DNA of 6,926 bases from positions 1-6,926 of the forward strand of contig CAMLET010000174.1 of NCBI GenBank assembly GCA_946479125.1, written 5' to 3'. This document shows, piece after piece, positions 1-6,926 of this stretch (its first letter is position 1; every line of letters starts with the position of its first letter). Source of the DNA: an uncultured Flavobacteriales bacterium. GTDB lineage: Bacteria > Bacteroidota > Bacteroidia > Flavobacteriales > Crocinitomicaceae. The notes under the pieces were generated by a model. It saw only the letters and a list, made by a program, of their open reading frames with translations. It was not told the origin of the DNA and did not search any database. A program made the translations under genes and the position numbers.

Positions 1-1551
1 AAGTCGATAAAGGTTCCGGAAAGAAAACCAATCTAATGTATCTGAATCAGCCGGGAACATGTAGTTTGTTGGAATGCTTGTTGAACCAGTTCCACCAGGG
101 AATCCTGTTCCACCATAAACCATTTGATCACCAAACTGCCATAAACCTTGCATGTAATTGTAGTACTGTACAGCTGCACCCGGGTCAGTTTGACCTGGTC
201 CACCACCTGTACCTGTATAGATTGAGAAGTTACGCATACCGTAACGCTCATTATCTATAATTCCATCACCGTATCCAATTCCTAATCCTTTGTAAACAAT
301 ACCTCCACCAGCAATTGCAGCAGCAACACTTGGGATTACATATTGTTGTGTATTCTCATCGAATACAGGACCTGGGTTATCTTGTCCGTCAGCATCCTGA
401 TAAGGCCCTTCAAAGAAGTCGATACCAAGAGCAGGAGGATTTGAACCGTAACCAGGACGACCAGCATTTGCCTCATCATCAAGGTCACCATTGTACATAT
501 ACCCTAAACCACGTGTAACGTCACAACCAGCATAGTCATCGTTGTAGTTTCCTAAATCGATATCAACGTACTGAGAGAAGTACGTATTGTAAAGTGTTTG
601 AGTACCACGGTTGATTAACTCGTAGTTGAAGAACGTCATTTTGTTGATCTCATCATCTGTAGCAAAAGCAAAAGCCTGAGCTCTGATCTCCATTCCGATT
701 GGATCACCACCTGATTCAGTGTGGATATTTCCTTTATCGTTGAAAACCCACCAGTTGGTTTGGTCACCAAATAAACTTACACGACGGTCAGATCCACATT
801 CGATGTCATCAACTCCTAAGATATCATCATACCAAGGGTAATCACCTTCTTCCGGATCATAAACATCATTCTCATCAACATCCTTAAAAGGAGCTAAGAA
901 AGGATCTTGTCCACGTGTTGGATCACCATTACCCGGCCAAGCATAAATTTGAGCTAATACCTCATTTGTTGGCTGCGTACATGTTTCACCACTTGGACAG
1001 TTTTTCCAAGATACGAAAGAGATAACTCCCGCTTTTGTAACCGTGAAGATGTTATCGTAAAGTAAACACTGATCTGCATCAATGTTTGCATCACCATAAT
1101 CACGACGAGCACTATCTAATTGTACTTCGTGTGGATCAAAGTTACCTGTACCTTCAATTGTAGAAAGTGGTCCAGGCCAAAAGTCATTTCCATCGTTACG
1201 GAATTTAACCGCAGCCAATTTCAACTGACCATTGATATCAGTACCTCCCATCCAAAGTGCTCCTGCGTAAATTGCAGTTACATTTCCTGTTTTCGGTACT
1301 TTATACGTTGCCAGGTTATTTGCACGATCCAGGAAAAGTAAACCTCCTGTTTCAAGCTGACAACTAACGTCGTTAAACGCCATTGTTTTACGGTAAGTAG
1401 CAGGAGAACAAAGCGCACCTTTTGCAGTAGGTGTTGGCTTGTTTGGTTTTTCACCACTCTTTGCCTTACCGAAATCGTGGTTGAAAGCAGAAGCATTACC
1501 TGCTACTGTCAATCCAACGATTAATGATAAATATTTAATTGTTCGTTTCAT
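1..1551 (-). CDS. Large secreted protein, probable T9SS cargo, C-terminus cut by window edge
   Basis: The reading frame is open from ATG (complement of 1549-1551) to base 1, giving 517 codons with no stop, so the C-terminus lies outside. Residues 1-22 form a signal peptide: a basic MKRTIKY start, a hydrophobic core and an ASA cleavage site. The mature part has landmarks I recognise from large uncharacterised Bacteroidota exported proteins that usually end in a T9SS sorting domain: AGALWMGG (96-103), DFWPGPL (123-129), an acidic loop DVDENDVYDPEEGDYP (224-239), FGDQTNWWVFND (261-272) and YVDIDLGNYNDDYAGCD (328-344). The Asp/Asn spacing in the two acidic stretches suggests calcium binding (inference). 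Seven cysteines are visible (48, 64, 162, 185, 191, 252, 343), which would allow disulfides. The gene follows the receptor gene by 19 nt, so it is probably the second gene of that operon. Arginine codons are strongly biased to CGT (13 of 17), as in well-expressed genes. The biochemical function is unknown, and the T9SS tail is predicted but not seen. Confidence 0.88.
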   Translation of the reverse strand, partial: MKRTIKYLSLIVGLTVAGNASAFNHDFGKAKSGEKPNKPTPTAKGALCSPATYRKTMAFNDVSCQLETGGLLFLDRANNLATYKVPKTGNVTAIYAGALWMGGTDINGQLKLAAVKFRNDGNDFWPGPLSTIEGTGNFDPHEVQLDSARRDYGDANIDADQCLLYDNIFTVTKAGVISFVSWKNCPSGETCTQPTNEVLAQIYAWPGNGDPTRGQDPFLAPFKDVDENDVYDPEEGDYPWYDDILGVDDIECGSDRRVSLFGDQTNWWVFNDKGNIHTESGGDPIGMEIRAQAFAFATDDEINKMTFFNYELINRGTQTLYNTYFSQYVDIDLGNYNDDYAGCDVTRGLGYMYNGDLDDEANAGRPGYGSNPPALGIDFFEGPYQDADGQDNPGPVFDENTQQYVIPSVAAAIAGGGIVYKGLGIGYGDGIIDNERYGMRNFSIYTGTGGGPGQTDPGAAVQYYNYMQGLWQFGDQMVYGGTGFPGGTGSTSIPTNYMFPADSDTLDWFSFRNLYRL

Positions 1552-1570
1552 ATTCTCTTCATTTTTTTAC

Positions 1571-4500
1571 TTAGAAATCAAACTTAACTCCTAAGCGAAT
1601 GGTGCGTGGAACACTAATGTTGAATGGATTCTGCACTTTCATCATGTAGTAATCTCTGAATGATTGCTCATCCAATTGATTTTGAATTGATGCTTGGTAT
1701 TGTGCAGCAGCCAAATAACCATCGTCATTCCAGTTACCAGTTGCTCGGTATACACCAAGAACGTTCATTGCGTTGAAAAGGTTGGTAACTCTTAAGTAAA
1801 CATTCAAGAATGTTGCTTTTTTCTTGTCACCTTCTCCAAATGTCAATGGAATTGTTCTATCCATCTGAACATCTAAACGATATTGCCAAGGCAAATTAGA
1901 ACCATTCAACGTTCCAGAAATACCTGCAGCATTTGGACTTAACAATGCATCACCAGTGATTCCATTTTGACCAGAGTATGAAGATCCGGAGTAAATATTC
2001 GATTGAATATTAATACCTGTATTCTCTAATACTTTAAAGTCACCAATCATTGGTCCGTTGTAATCAGTTCCCTCACCGTAACGGTAATCCGCAGAAATTG
2101 CGAATGCATGACGGTTGTTATAAGAATAAGGGAATACGTTTCTCAAGTTTGGAATACCTGCTGACTGAAGACCAGTTAACAATGATGCAGCAGAAGTTGC
2201 ATCAGAACCAGTTCCGTCTGCAAACTGCAATGTGTAAGCTGCAGTCATTCTCAAGTTTCCAGTTCTACGTAAATCATAAGAAACAGTCAAACCTTTAACA
2301 GTACCAAAGTCACGGTTACCGAAAGTACGGTATGTGTTTGGATATGCTTCAAATACGTTCATCAACTGAACCATGTTTCTTTGTTCGTTGTAGAACGCTG
2401 AAATTTTCAAAGATGAAGATGGTGTTAATACCTGTTGGAATCCAATCTCGTAAGAAATTGTTTGCTCCGGCTTCAAATTCGGGTTTTGAATTGTATTTGA
2501 TCTTGATTCAATAAATTGGTAATCAATTGGATTGAAACGAGCTCCAGTAGTTGGACGTTTTGTCAAGATATCGTAATGTGCAAAGAAAGACGCTTCATCA
2601 GAAATTGGGAATGAGAACGCCACACGAGGCATTACATTGATCTGAGGTTTGTAATCTTCAAATGCATCTGCGCTAACTTTTGAGTTAATCGCTGCTCCCG
2701 GATCTTTTAACCAAGGTGCGATACCTGCAGCACCACGAATTGTTTTTGGATCTTCGATTGCGATACCTTCAGCATTGTACCAAGTATCACCATTACGGTA
2801 ACCGTTGATAGCAGTTGGGTTGTTTACATCGTTTACATAAACTACGTAATCATCACCCATTGATGCAGGAATGTTTACCCAAGGGTAAGTTCCTGGATCC
2901 GCTTCCATTTTAGCTTTAGCTTCAGCAACTGTATTAGCTGTGTAAACCAAGTATTTGTCTTTCAATACAGGTTGGTTAGCGTCAAATACGTCAACACGTA
3001 CACCAACGTTGAATACGATGTCACGGAAAGCAAACTTATCCATCAAATAACCAGCAATGTAAGTTGGCTGGTATGATCCGATAAAGCGCTTGTAATTCCC
3101 ATTTTTGTCAAAATCATTAAAGTAAGAACGGATATCTGTGTTTCCACGAACTTTATTACCTGCGTGATCATAACCATAGTAAGAAACGAAGTTATTACCT
3201 TGATTAAACAATTCATCTGGAGAAAACATATCCAAACTGTACATAGAAGGATCATACTTGTCAATGATCAAGTAATCTGTTCCAGCAGGATTGAATCCTA
3301 ACTTTTGACGTAAGTTGTAATCAAAGAACGATTGGTTGTCATTGTTTTGCTGACCACCGTAATTACCCGTACCTGAAGTGTAGGCATAACCTGCATTCAA
3401 ACGATCATAAGTGATCTCCTGGTAGAATCCATAATCAACAACTGTAGTTTTGCTGAAATCCAGCTCTGTAATGTGCTGGTTAGCCAACTGACGGGCAACA
3501 GTCCACATTTCAATTGGTCCTGCATTTCCGCTTGACCAACCTCTATCGAAACGTTGCTCATATTCAAATCCTAAAGAAACTGTGTGGTCTCCGATATTAA
3601 CAGATCCAGAACCCGTAGCACGGATTTGGTTTGTTTCACTTTTAGCAAAACCGTTATTAGGAGTACCAACGTTGTACCAAATACCGTAAACATCAGAAGG
3701 AACGTCACCATTTCTCAAACCACGACCTTGTGAAATCTCCAACAATGTGCTTGTGTGACCATCAGGATCGTTAGCGTAAATATCAAAATATTGAGTTGTA
3801 ATAGCCGCTAAAGCTGAATTTACTTCAGATGGAGTAAATCTAACGCTTGTTTCAGCAAAACCATTGTGAACACGGTTTCCATCTACGAACTCGTAAGTTG
3901 GAACGAAAGTTCTATCGAATGAACCAACGTAACCATAATTGAACAAGTTCCATTTGTGGTTTTTGTCGTAAGACTCAGATTGAGAGTTAGAGTAATCTAC
4001 CATTAATGAGTAGAATGCAGACTTAATTTTAGAACTGCTTCCCTCTTCTTTGTTAGTGAAACGTTGAGTGAAACGTCCGTAAACACGGTAATCCAATTGC
4101 TTGTAAACTCCGTAGTTTGTGAAGTTCAACAATGAATTGTTGTAATCGTAGTTACTTCCACCATTAAAGTTCAATGATCCACCAAACGTTAAGTTCACTG
4201 ATGGCCCAGTATTTACATCAATTTTACCTGAAGCAGTCAACGTGCGTGTTGCAGCATTCATTCTCCAAGGAGTTTTTTCAAAATCCTCAGCTCTTAAGAA
4301 ATAAGCATTGTGGTAAGTTGACGTTCCTGTCGTACTAGGACGAATAGGATTCGCTAACAATTCATCACGTACTTCTTTCTTAACACGGTACGAACCGCCA
4401 TTAAGAGGGCGGTTATCTAATTCGCTTGTGTAGTTCAAAGAAAGTAAGAAACCTAAAATTGGTTTTGTTTTCTTTCCAGTTGAATCTTTCTTCATCAAAA

Positions 4501-5341
4501 GTGGTCCTGACAACAATCCTTCAATAAGGTTGTAACCAAATTTATCCAAACCTACAACGTTTCCATCGTATCCGTTTGGATCAGCTCCTTTGAAATAGAA
4601 ACCAGAAGTTACTCCCTCAATTGAACCAAAGTACTTAGCAGAAGGTCCACGAGTTGTAACAGAGATAATACCTCCGGTTACGTCACCGTAACTTGCAGGA
4701 AGTCCACCTGTAATAACCGACACCTCTTCTAAAGCACCTTTAGGCAAGTTCGCTGAACCACGAACTTTCACACCATCGATGTAGAAATAAGTTCCTTCTG
4801 AACGTGATCCACGAACGGAGATTGAACCCGAACCTTCATCAGTGGCAACACCACCAACTGTAGATGCTACACCAGCAGCACTACGTGAAGGAAGACGAGC
4901 AATATCCTCGCGAGTAATCGTCGCACCAGACGGCCCACCATCTTTTTCAATCAAAGGAACCTTGTAAGCAGTAATTACTACCTCAATTAGGTTTCCTGAT
5001 TCAGGAAGGCCTAGTTCTTCATTGTCCAAGAAGGTAATTCTATCAGACTTCACTAAAACGCCAGAAATAGCGCGTGTTTGGTAACCCTCTCCAGGATTAC
5101 TAAACTCGACCTCATATTCACCTGGTTGTAGTGAGTTAATTTGGAACTTTCCGTCGAAATCCGTTGTGGCATTTCCACGTAGTTGTCCACTTTGCTTTAC
5201 AGCCACCGTAGTGAACGGAATTGGCTCCTTAGATTCCTTATCTACAATACTCCCACGTATGGTTCCGAGACCGGTTTGACCATAACTGTAAGCCATTGTA
5301 AACAAGATACCTGCAAGCAACAAGTTAAGTTTACGCAACAT
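1571..5341 (-). CDS. TonB-dependent outer-membrane receptor with N-terminal carboxypeptidase-like domain
   Basis: This complete 1256-residue protein should form a 22-strand outer-membrane barrel that imports a substrate using TonB-ExbBD energy. Residues 1-21 are a signal peptide ending just before Gln22. Residues about 25-105 form a carboxypeptidase-regulatory-like beta-sandwich (GTIRGSIVDKESKEPIPFTT, then TTDFDGKFQINSLQPGEYEV). EVVITAYKVPLIEKD (120-134) is a plausible TonB box. The plug follows at about 136-232, with TITREDIARLP, SISVRGSR, YFYIDGV and GLPASYGDVTGGIISVTTRGP. The rest is barrel, with NVYLRVTNLFNAMNVLGVY near the end and a terminal phenylalanine (VKFDF), the usual outer-membrane insertion signal. 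The ATG at 5341 is chosen because it gives the complete signal peptide; no Shine-Dalgarno sequence precedes it. A secreted-protein gene follows after 19 nt and no SusD gene is present, so a SusC/RagA role is not supported. The substrate cannot be read from the sequence. Barrel loops are long and rich in Asn, Gly and Tyr. Confidence 0.95.
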   Translation of the reverse strand: MLRKLNLLLAGILFTMAYSYGQTGLGTIRGSIVDKESKEPIPFTTVAVKQSGQLRGNATTDFDGKFQINSLQPGEYEVEFSNPGEGYQTRAISGVLVKSDRITFLDNEELGLPESGNLIEVVITAYKVPLIEKDGGPSGATITREDIARLPSRSAAGVASTVGGVATDEGSGSISVRGSRSEGTYFYIDGVKVRGSANLPKGALEEVSVITGGLPASYGDVTGGIISVTTRGPSAKYFGSIEGVTSGFYFKGADPNGYDGNVVGLDKFGYNLIEGLLSGPLLMKKDSTGKKTKPILGFLLSLNYTSELDNRPLNGGSYRVKKEVRDELLANPIRPSTTGTSTYHNAYFLRAEDFEKTPWRMNAATRTLTASGKIDVNTGPSVNLTFGGSLNFNGGSNYDYNNSLLNFTNYGVYKQLDYRVYGRFTQRFTNKEEGSSSKIKSAFYSLMVDYSNSQSESYDKNHKWNLFNYGYVGSFDRTFVPTYEFVDGNRVHNGFAETSVRFTPSEVNSALAAITTQYFDIYANDPDGHTSTLLEISQGRGLRNGDVPSDVYGIWYNVGTPNNGFAKSETNQIRATGSGSVNIGDHTVSLGFEYEQRFDRGWSSGNAGPIEMWTVARQLANQHITELDFSKTTVVDYGFYQEITYDRLNAGYAYTSGTGNYGGQQNNDNQSFFDYNLRQKLGFNPAGTDYLIIDKYDPSMYSLDMFSPDELFNQGNNFVSYYGYDHAGNKVRGNTDIRSYFNDFDKNGNYKRFIGSYQPTYIAGYLMDKFAFRDIVFNVGVRVDVFDANQPVLKDKYLVYTANTVAEAKAKMEADPGTYPWVNIPASMGDDYVVYVNDVNNPTAINGYRNGDTWYNAEGIAIEDPKTIRGAAGIAPWLKDPGAAINSKVSADAFEDYKPQINVMPRVAFSFPISDEASFFAHYDILTKRPTTGARFNPIDYQFIESRSNTIQNPNLKPEQTISYEIGFQQVLTPSSSLKISAFYNEQRNMVQLMNVFEAYPNTYRTFGNRDFGTVKGLTVSYDLRRTGNLRMTAAYTLQFADGTGSDATSAASLLTGLQSAGIPNLRNVFPYSYNNRHAFAISADYRYGEGTDYNGPMIGDFKVLENTGINIQSNIYSGSSYSGQNGITGDALLSPNAAGISGTLNGSNLPWQYRLDVQMDRTIPLTFGEGDKKKATFLNVYLRVTNLFNAMNVLGVYRATGNWNDDGYLAAAQYQASIQNQLDEQSFRDYYMMKVQNPFNISVPRTIRLGVKFDF

Positions 5342-5386
5342 AAGTACAGTTTAATTATACATCAAAATTTAGTGTAACAAAGCCTC

Positions 5387-5394
5387 CAAATATA
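5387..5394 (-). promoter_or_regulatory. Probable -7 box (TATATTTG) of the receptor operon
   Basis: Read on the minus strand this is TATATTTG, an exact match to the Bacteroidota -7 consensus TAnnTTTG, lying 45 nt upstream of the receptor start codon. Transcription would begin around 5380-5383 and leave a leader of about 40 nt. No clear TTTG or TTG lies at the expected 19-21 nt further upstream, so the -33 element is weak or missing. The promoter may therefore need an activator or an alternative sigma factor (inference). The start site is not proven. Confidence 0.5.
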
Positions 5395-5556
5395 GAAAAA
5401 ATCAATTTGTTAATTGTTCTTAAAAAAAACTTGCCTTTTCCAACGTTAGCATTCTGTTAACATTTTCACTTAAAACCTCCACACTGCAAACCCTTGATTT
5501 TATTGATGTTTTAATAAAAAAGCACTTAAATAAATCGTTGTTAGTAACTTCTGTTT

Positions 5557-5564
5557 TAATTTTG
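5557..5564 (+). promoter_or_regulatory. Probable -7 box (TAATTTTG) of the transferase/GGGP synthase operon
   Basis: TAATTTTG fits the Bacteroidota -7 consensus TAnnTTTG and ends only 5 nt before the ATG at 5570. With usual spacing, transcription would begin at or within a few bases of the start codon, giving a leaderless or nearly leaderless mRNA. A TTG lies at 5538-5540, 16 nt upstream of the box, which is closer than the typical 19-21 nt, so the -33 element is imperfect. A short palindrome (GTTA-G-TAAC, 5540-5548) sits between the two elements. A promoter further upstream in the AT-rich gap remains possible. Confidence 0.45.
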
Positions 5565-5569
5565 GACCA

Positions 5570-6211
5570 ATGGAAAAGCAGTTTACTATTAATTTAAATG
5601 ACGTTATTATTGATTTAATGGTAATTCAACTGGAAAACCTTCCGGAATACCTGAAAACACTTACATTCCATGAAATGAAACGCTATGATTCCATCAATCA
5701 TTCGAACAAAAAATTAGAATTTGCTGCATCTCGTTTTTTAAAGCACCAACTTTATGGAAATGTTGAAATTAGTTATCTCGAACACGGAAGTCCATTCATT
5801 AGCCTGAACAACATCCCTACCCTACTAAGCATAACACACTCTTACCATCTAACCGCTATATCTCTCAGCAAATCTTTTCCGGTAGCAATTGACTTAGAGC
5901 TAATTGGACCAAAAAGTGTAAAACTTGCCCCAAAGTTCTGCTCTGAAGAGGAATCAAAAATTTTTGACACACAGTCTGAATCAGACATGACCCTTCTATG
6001 GAGTTTCAAAGAAACACTCTATAAACTTTCAGACAGAAACGGTTTAATCTTTAAAACCGATATTAAAGTTTTCAAGGAAGGTAATGAATTTAAGGGCTCA
6101 GTATTAATGTCAAATGGTCAAATAACTGTTGATTTGTCCTTTGTCAAAATAGAAGAATTATTGCTAACTTGCAATCACTCATTTACTCCGCTGCATGCAA
6201 CTAATCAATAA
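5570..6211 (+). CDS. 4'-phosphopantetheinyl transferase superfamily protein (Sfp-like)
   Basis: This 213-residue cytoplasmic enzyme should transfer the 4'-phosphopantetheine arm of CoA to a serine of an acyl or peptidyl carrier protein, with Mg2+. The length fits the Sfp/AcpT type (about 200-240 residues) rather than the short AcpS type. Family signatures are LLSITHSYHLTAISLS (85-100), PVAIDLE (104-110) with presumed metal ligands Asp108 and Glu110, and LLWSFKETLYKL (142-153) with Trp144, Lys147, Glu148 and Lys152, matching the family's WxxKExxxK motif. The first motif has Ala106 where many homologues have Gly (GIDIE). The N-terminal part (FAASRFLKHQLYG, 51-63) fits the usual xxxR-LR helix. 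The ATG at 5570 keeps the expected N-terminal strand; no ribosome binding site is evident. The next gene begins inside its last codons, so the two are probably co-expressed. No carrier-protein, polyketide or NRPS gene is in view, so the target is unknown; it could be the housekeeping transferase. Confidence 0.9.
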   Translation: MEKQFTINLNDVIIDLMVIQLENLPEYLKTLTFHEMKRYDSINHSNKKLEFAASRFLKHQLYGNVEISYLEHGSPFISLNNIPTLLSITHSYHLTAISLSKSFPVAIDLELIGPKSVKLAPKFCSEEESKIFDTQSESDMTLLWSFKETLYKLSDRNGLIFKTDIKVFKEGNEFKGSVLMSNGQITVDLSFVKIEELLLTCNHSFTPLHATNQ

Positions 6212-6926
6212 GATAGCACAAAGAAAAGGTCAAATTGCACTGCTCATAGATCCTGAAAAAACCAATTCAGTTCAACTTCTGAATTCACTGGTAGAAAAAG
6301 CCGTAATTGGAAAAATTGATTTCTTTTTTGTTGGTGGAAGTACCGTTTCCCGCGCTGCAATTGAAGTTGTGGTAAATTACCTAAAGTCTAATTCAACTAT
6401 TCCTGTTATTATTTTCCCTGGTGCAAGCCATCAAATTAGCAAGGAAGCTGACGGACTTCTATTTCTGAATTTAATTTCAGGACGTAATCCTGATTATTTG
6501 ATCAGTCACCAAATTGCTGCGGCAGAAGAAATATTTGATTTGAATTTTGAAATTCTGTCAACCAGTTATCTCCTGGTAGATGGAGGAACATTGAGCAGTG
6601 TAGGCTACGTTAGCCAAACAACTCCTATTCCACGCGATCAGGTAAATATTGCTTTAAACACTGCAAAAGCAGGACAATTAATTGGCCACAAACTGGTTTA
6701 TCTTGATGCCGGAAGCGGTGCGAAACACACAGTTCCAGCTCAAATGATTGCATCCATCAACGAAAAAATCAATGCTCCGATCATTGTTGGAGGCGGTATT
6801 AGATCTATCGAGAAAATTCAGGAACTGACAAATGCAGGAGCTAACATTGTGGTAATAGGGAATAAAATAGAAGAAAGCATTGATTTCTTACTTGATATTG
6901 CCTCTTATCAAAGAAAAAAAACTGAA
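6195..6926 (+). CDS. Geranylgeranylglyceryl/heptaprenylglyceryl phosphate synthase family protein (group II), 3' end cut
   Basis: The frame runs from ATG at 6195 to the window edge without a stop: 244 codons, close to the family length of about 245-255, so only a few residues are probably missing. The enzyme is a TIM barrel that joins a polyprenyl diphosphate to sn-glycerol-1-phosphate through an ether bond, the first committed step of archaeal-type lipids. Visible motifs are LLIDPEK (16-22, with Asp19), FVGGST (45-50), IIFPGA (72-77), SGRNPDYLISHQ (95-106), SYLLVDGG (124-131), TTPIPRD (142-148), YLDAGSGA (169-176), IIVGGGIRS (196-204) and VVIGN (219-223); the glycine-rich loops bind phosphate. 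The layout, with SGRNP and YLxAGSGA, is that of the group II branch known from Bacteroidota and some archaea, rather than Bacillus PcrB. Asp171 stands where I recall Glu in homologues. The start overlaps the transferase gene by 17 nt in another frame, with no ribosome binding site, suggesting translational coupling. Prenyl chain length cannot be decided by eye. Confidence 0.93.
   Translation, partial: MQLINKIAQRKGQIALLIDPEKTNSVQLLNSLVEKAVIGKIDFFFVGGSTVSRAAIEVVVNYLKSNSTIPVIIFPGASHQISKEADGLLFLNLISGRNPDYLISHQIAAAEEIFDLNFEILSTSYLLVDGGTLSSVGYVSQTTPIPRDQVNIALNTAKAGQLIGHKLVYLDAGSGAKHTVPAQMIASINEKINAPIIVGGGIRSIEKIQELTNAGANIVVIGNKIEESIDFLLDIASYQRKKTE

Larger units (their letters stand above)
5342..5569. 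other. Divergent intergenic region between the two operons
   Basis: This 228-bp, very AT-rich gap separates the divergent receptor and transferase genes. It contains the two -7 boxes listed separately, an A-run (5422-5429), a GTTAAC palindrome (5456-5461) and an AT-only inverted repeat (TTTTATT 5498-5504 / AATAAAA 5513-5519). No coding frame, tRNA or GC-rich hairpin is visible. It is the only stretch of non-coding DNA of any size in the window. Confidence 0.8.

Noticed and set aside
36..518. Plus-strand open frames of 67-74 codons opposite the secreted-protein gene
   Set aside because: They are antisense to a continuous 517-codon frame with clear family motifs, and their His/Gln-rich composition is typical of shadow frames.
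1278..1496. Minus-strand frame of 72 codons near the start of the secreted-protein gene
   Set aside because: It overlaps the signal peptide and early mature part of the real gene in another frame and has no recognisable features.
2050..3264. Short frames inside the receptor gene on both strands
   Set aside because: All lie within the uninterrupted 1256-codon receptor frame and show no domain of their own.
1571..5341. Calling the receptor a SusC/RagA family nutrient transporter
   Set aside because: No SusD/RagB gene accompanies it and I do not see clear SusC-specific signatures, so only the broader TonB-dependent receptor call is supported.
5354..5359. TATAAT on the minus strand just before the receptor start, resembling a proteobacterial -10 box
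   Set aside because: The primary sigma factor of Bacteroidota recognises TAnnTTTG rather than TATAAT, and a better box exists at 5387-5394.
5498..5519. Inverted repeat TTTTATT / AATAAAA with an 8-nt loop as a possible terminator or operator
   Set aside because: It is made only of A and T in a very AT-rich gap, the stem would be weak, and both flanking genes point away from it, so no terminator is needed here.
5540..5548. Palindrome GTTA-G-TAAC between the putative -33 and -7 elements as a repressor site
   Set aside because: Four-base arms are too short to distinguish from chance, and no matching second copy was seen.

Overview
The window looks like a chromosomal segment from a Bacteroidota bacterium, most likely of the order Flavobacteriales and perhaps close to Fluviicola/Crocinitomicaceae (inference from protein style, not from a search). 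The reasons are a TonB-dependent receptor with an N-terminal carboxypeptidase-like domain, a large secreted protein of the type exported by the type IX secretion system (T9SS), Bacteroidota-type -7 promoter boxes (TAnnTTTG), no Shine-Dalgarno sequences before the genes, AT-rich DNA, and a bacterial group II GGGP synthase.

Layout: two divergent transcription units flank a 228-bp intergenic region (5342-5569). On the minus strand, a 1256-residue TonB-dependent outer-membrane receptor (1571-5341) is followed after 19 nt by a secreted protein gene (start at 1551) that runs off the left edge with 517 codons visible. No SusD-type lipoprotein gene is present between or beside them, so this is not a standard SusCD pair. 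Both genes look well expressed: in the secreted-protein gene, CGT supplies 13 of 17 arginine codons, against 2 of 9 in the right-hand genes.

On the plus strand, a 4'-phosphopantetheinyl transferase gene (5570-6211) overlaps by 17 nt a geranylgeranylglyceryl/heptaprenylglyceryl phosphate synthase gene (from 6195, open at the right edge and nearly complete). The first activates carrier proteins with the CoA-derived prosthetic arm. The second makes the ether bond of an archaeal-type prenyl glycerol lipid precursor. They are probably co-transcribed and translationally coupled, but no shared pathway is evident from the sequence.

The intergenic region holds a TATATTTG box facing the receptor gene and a TAATTTTG box only 5 nt before the transferase start codon, which would give a leaderless or nearly leaderless mRNA. 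No tRNA, rRNA, insertion sequence, CRISPR array or convincing terminator was seen. Most of the window is ordinary Bacteroidota gene content. The least described parts are the receptor/secreted-protein pair and the physiological role of the prenyl glycerol phosphate synthase.
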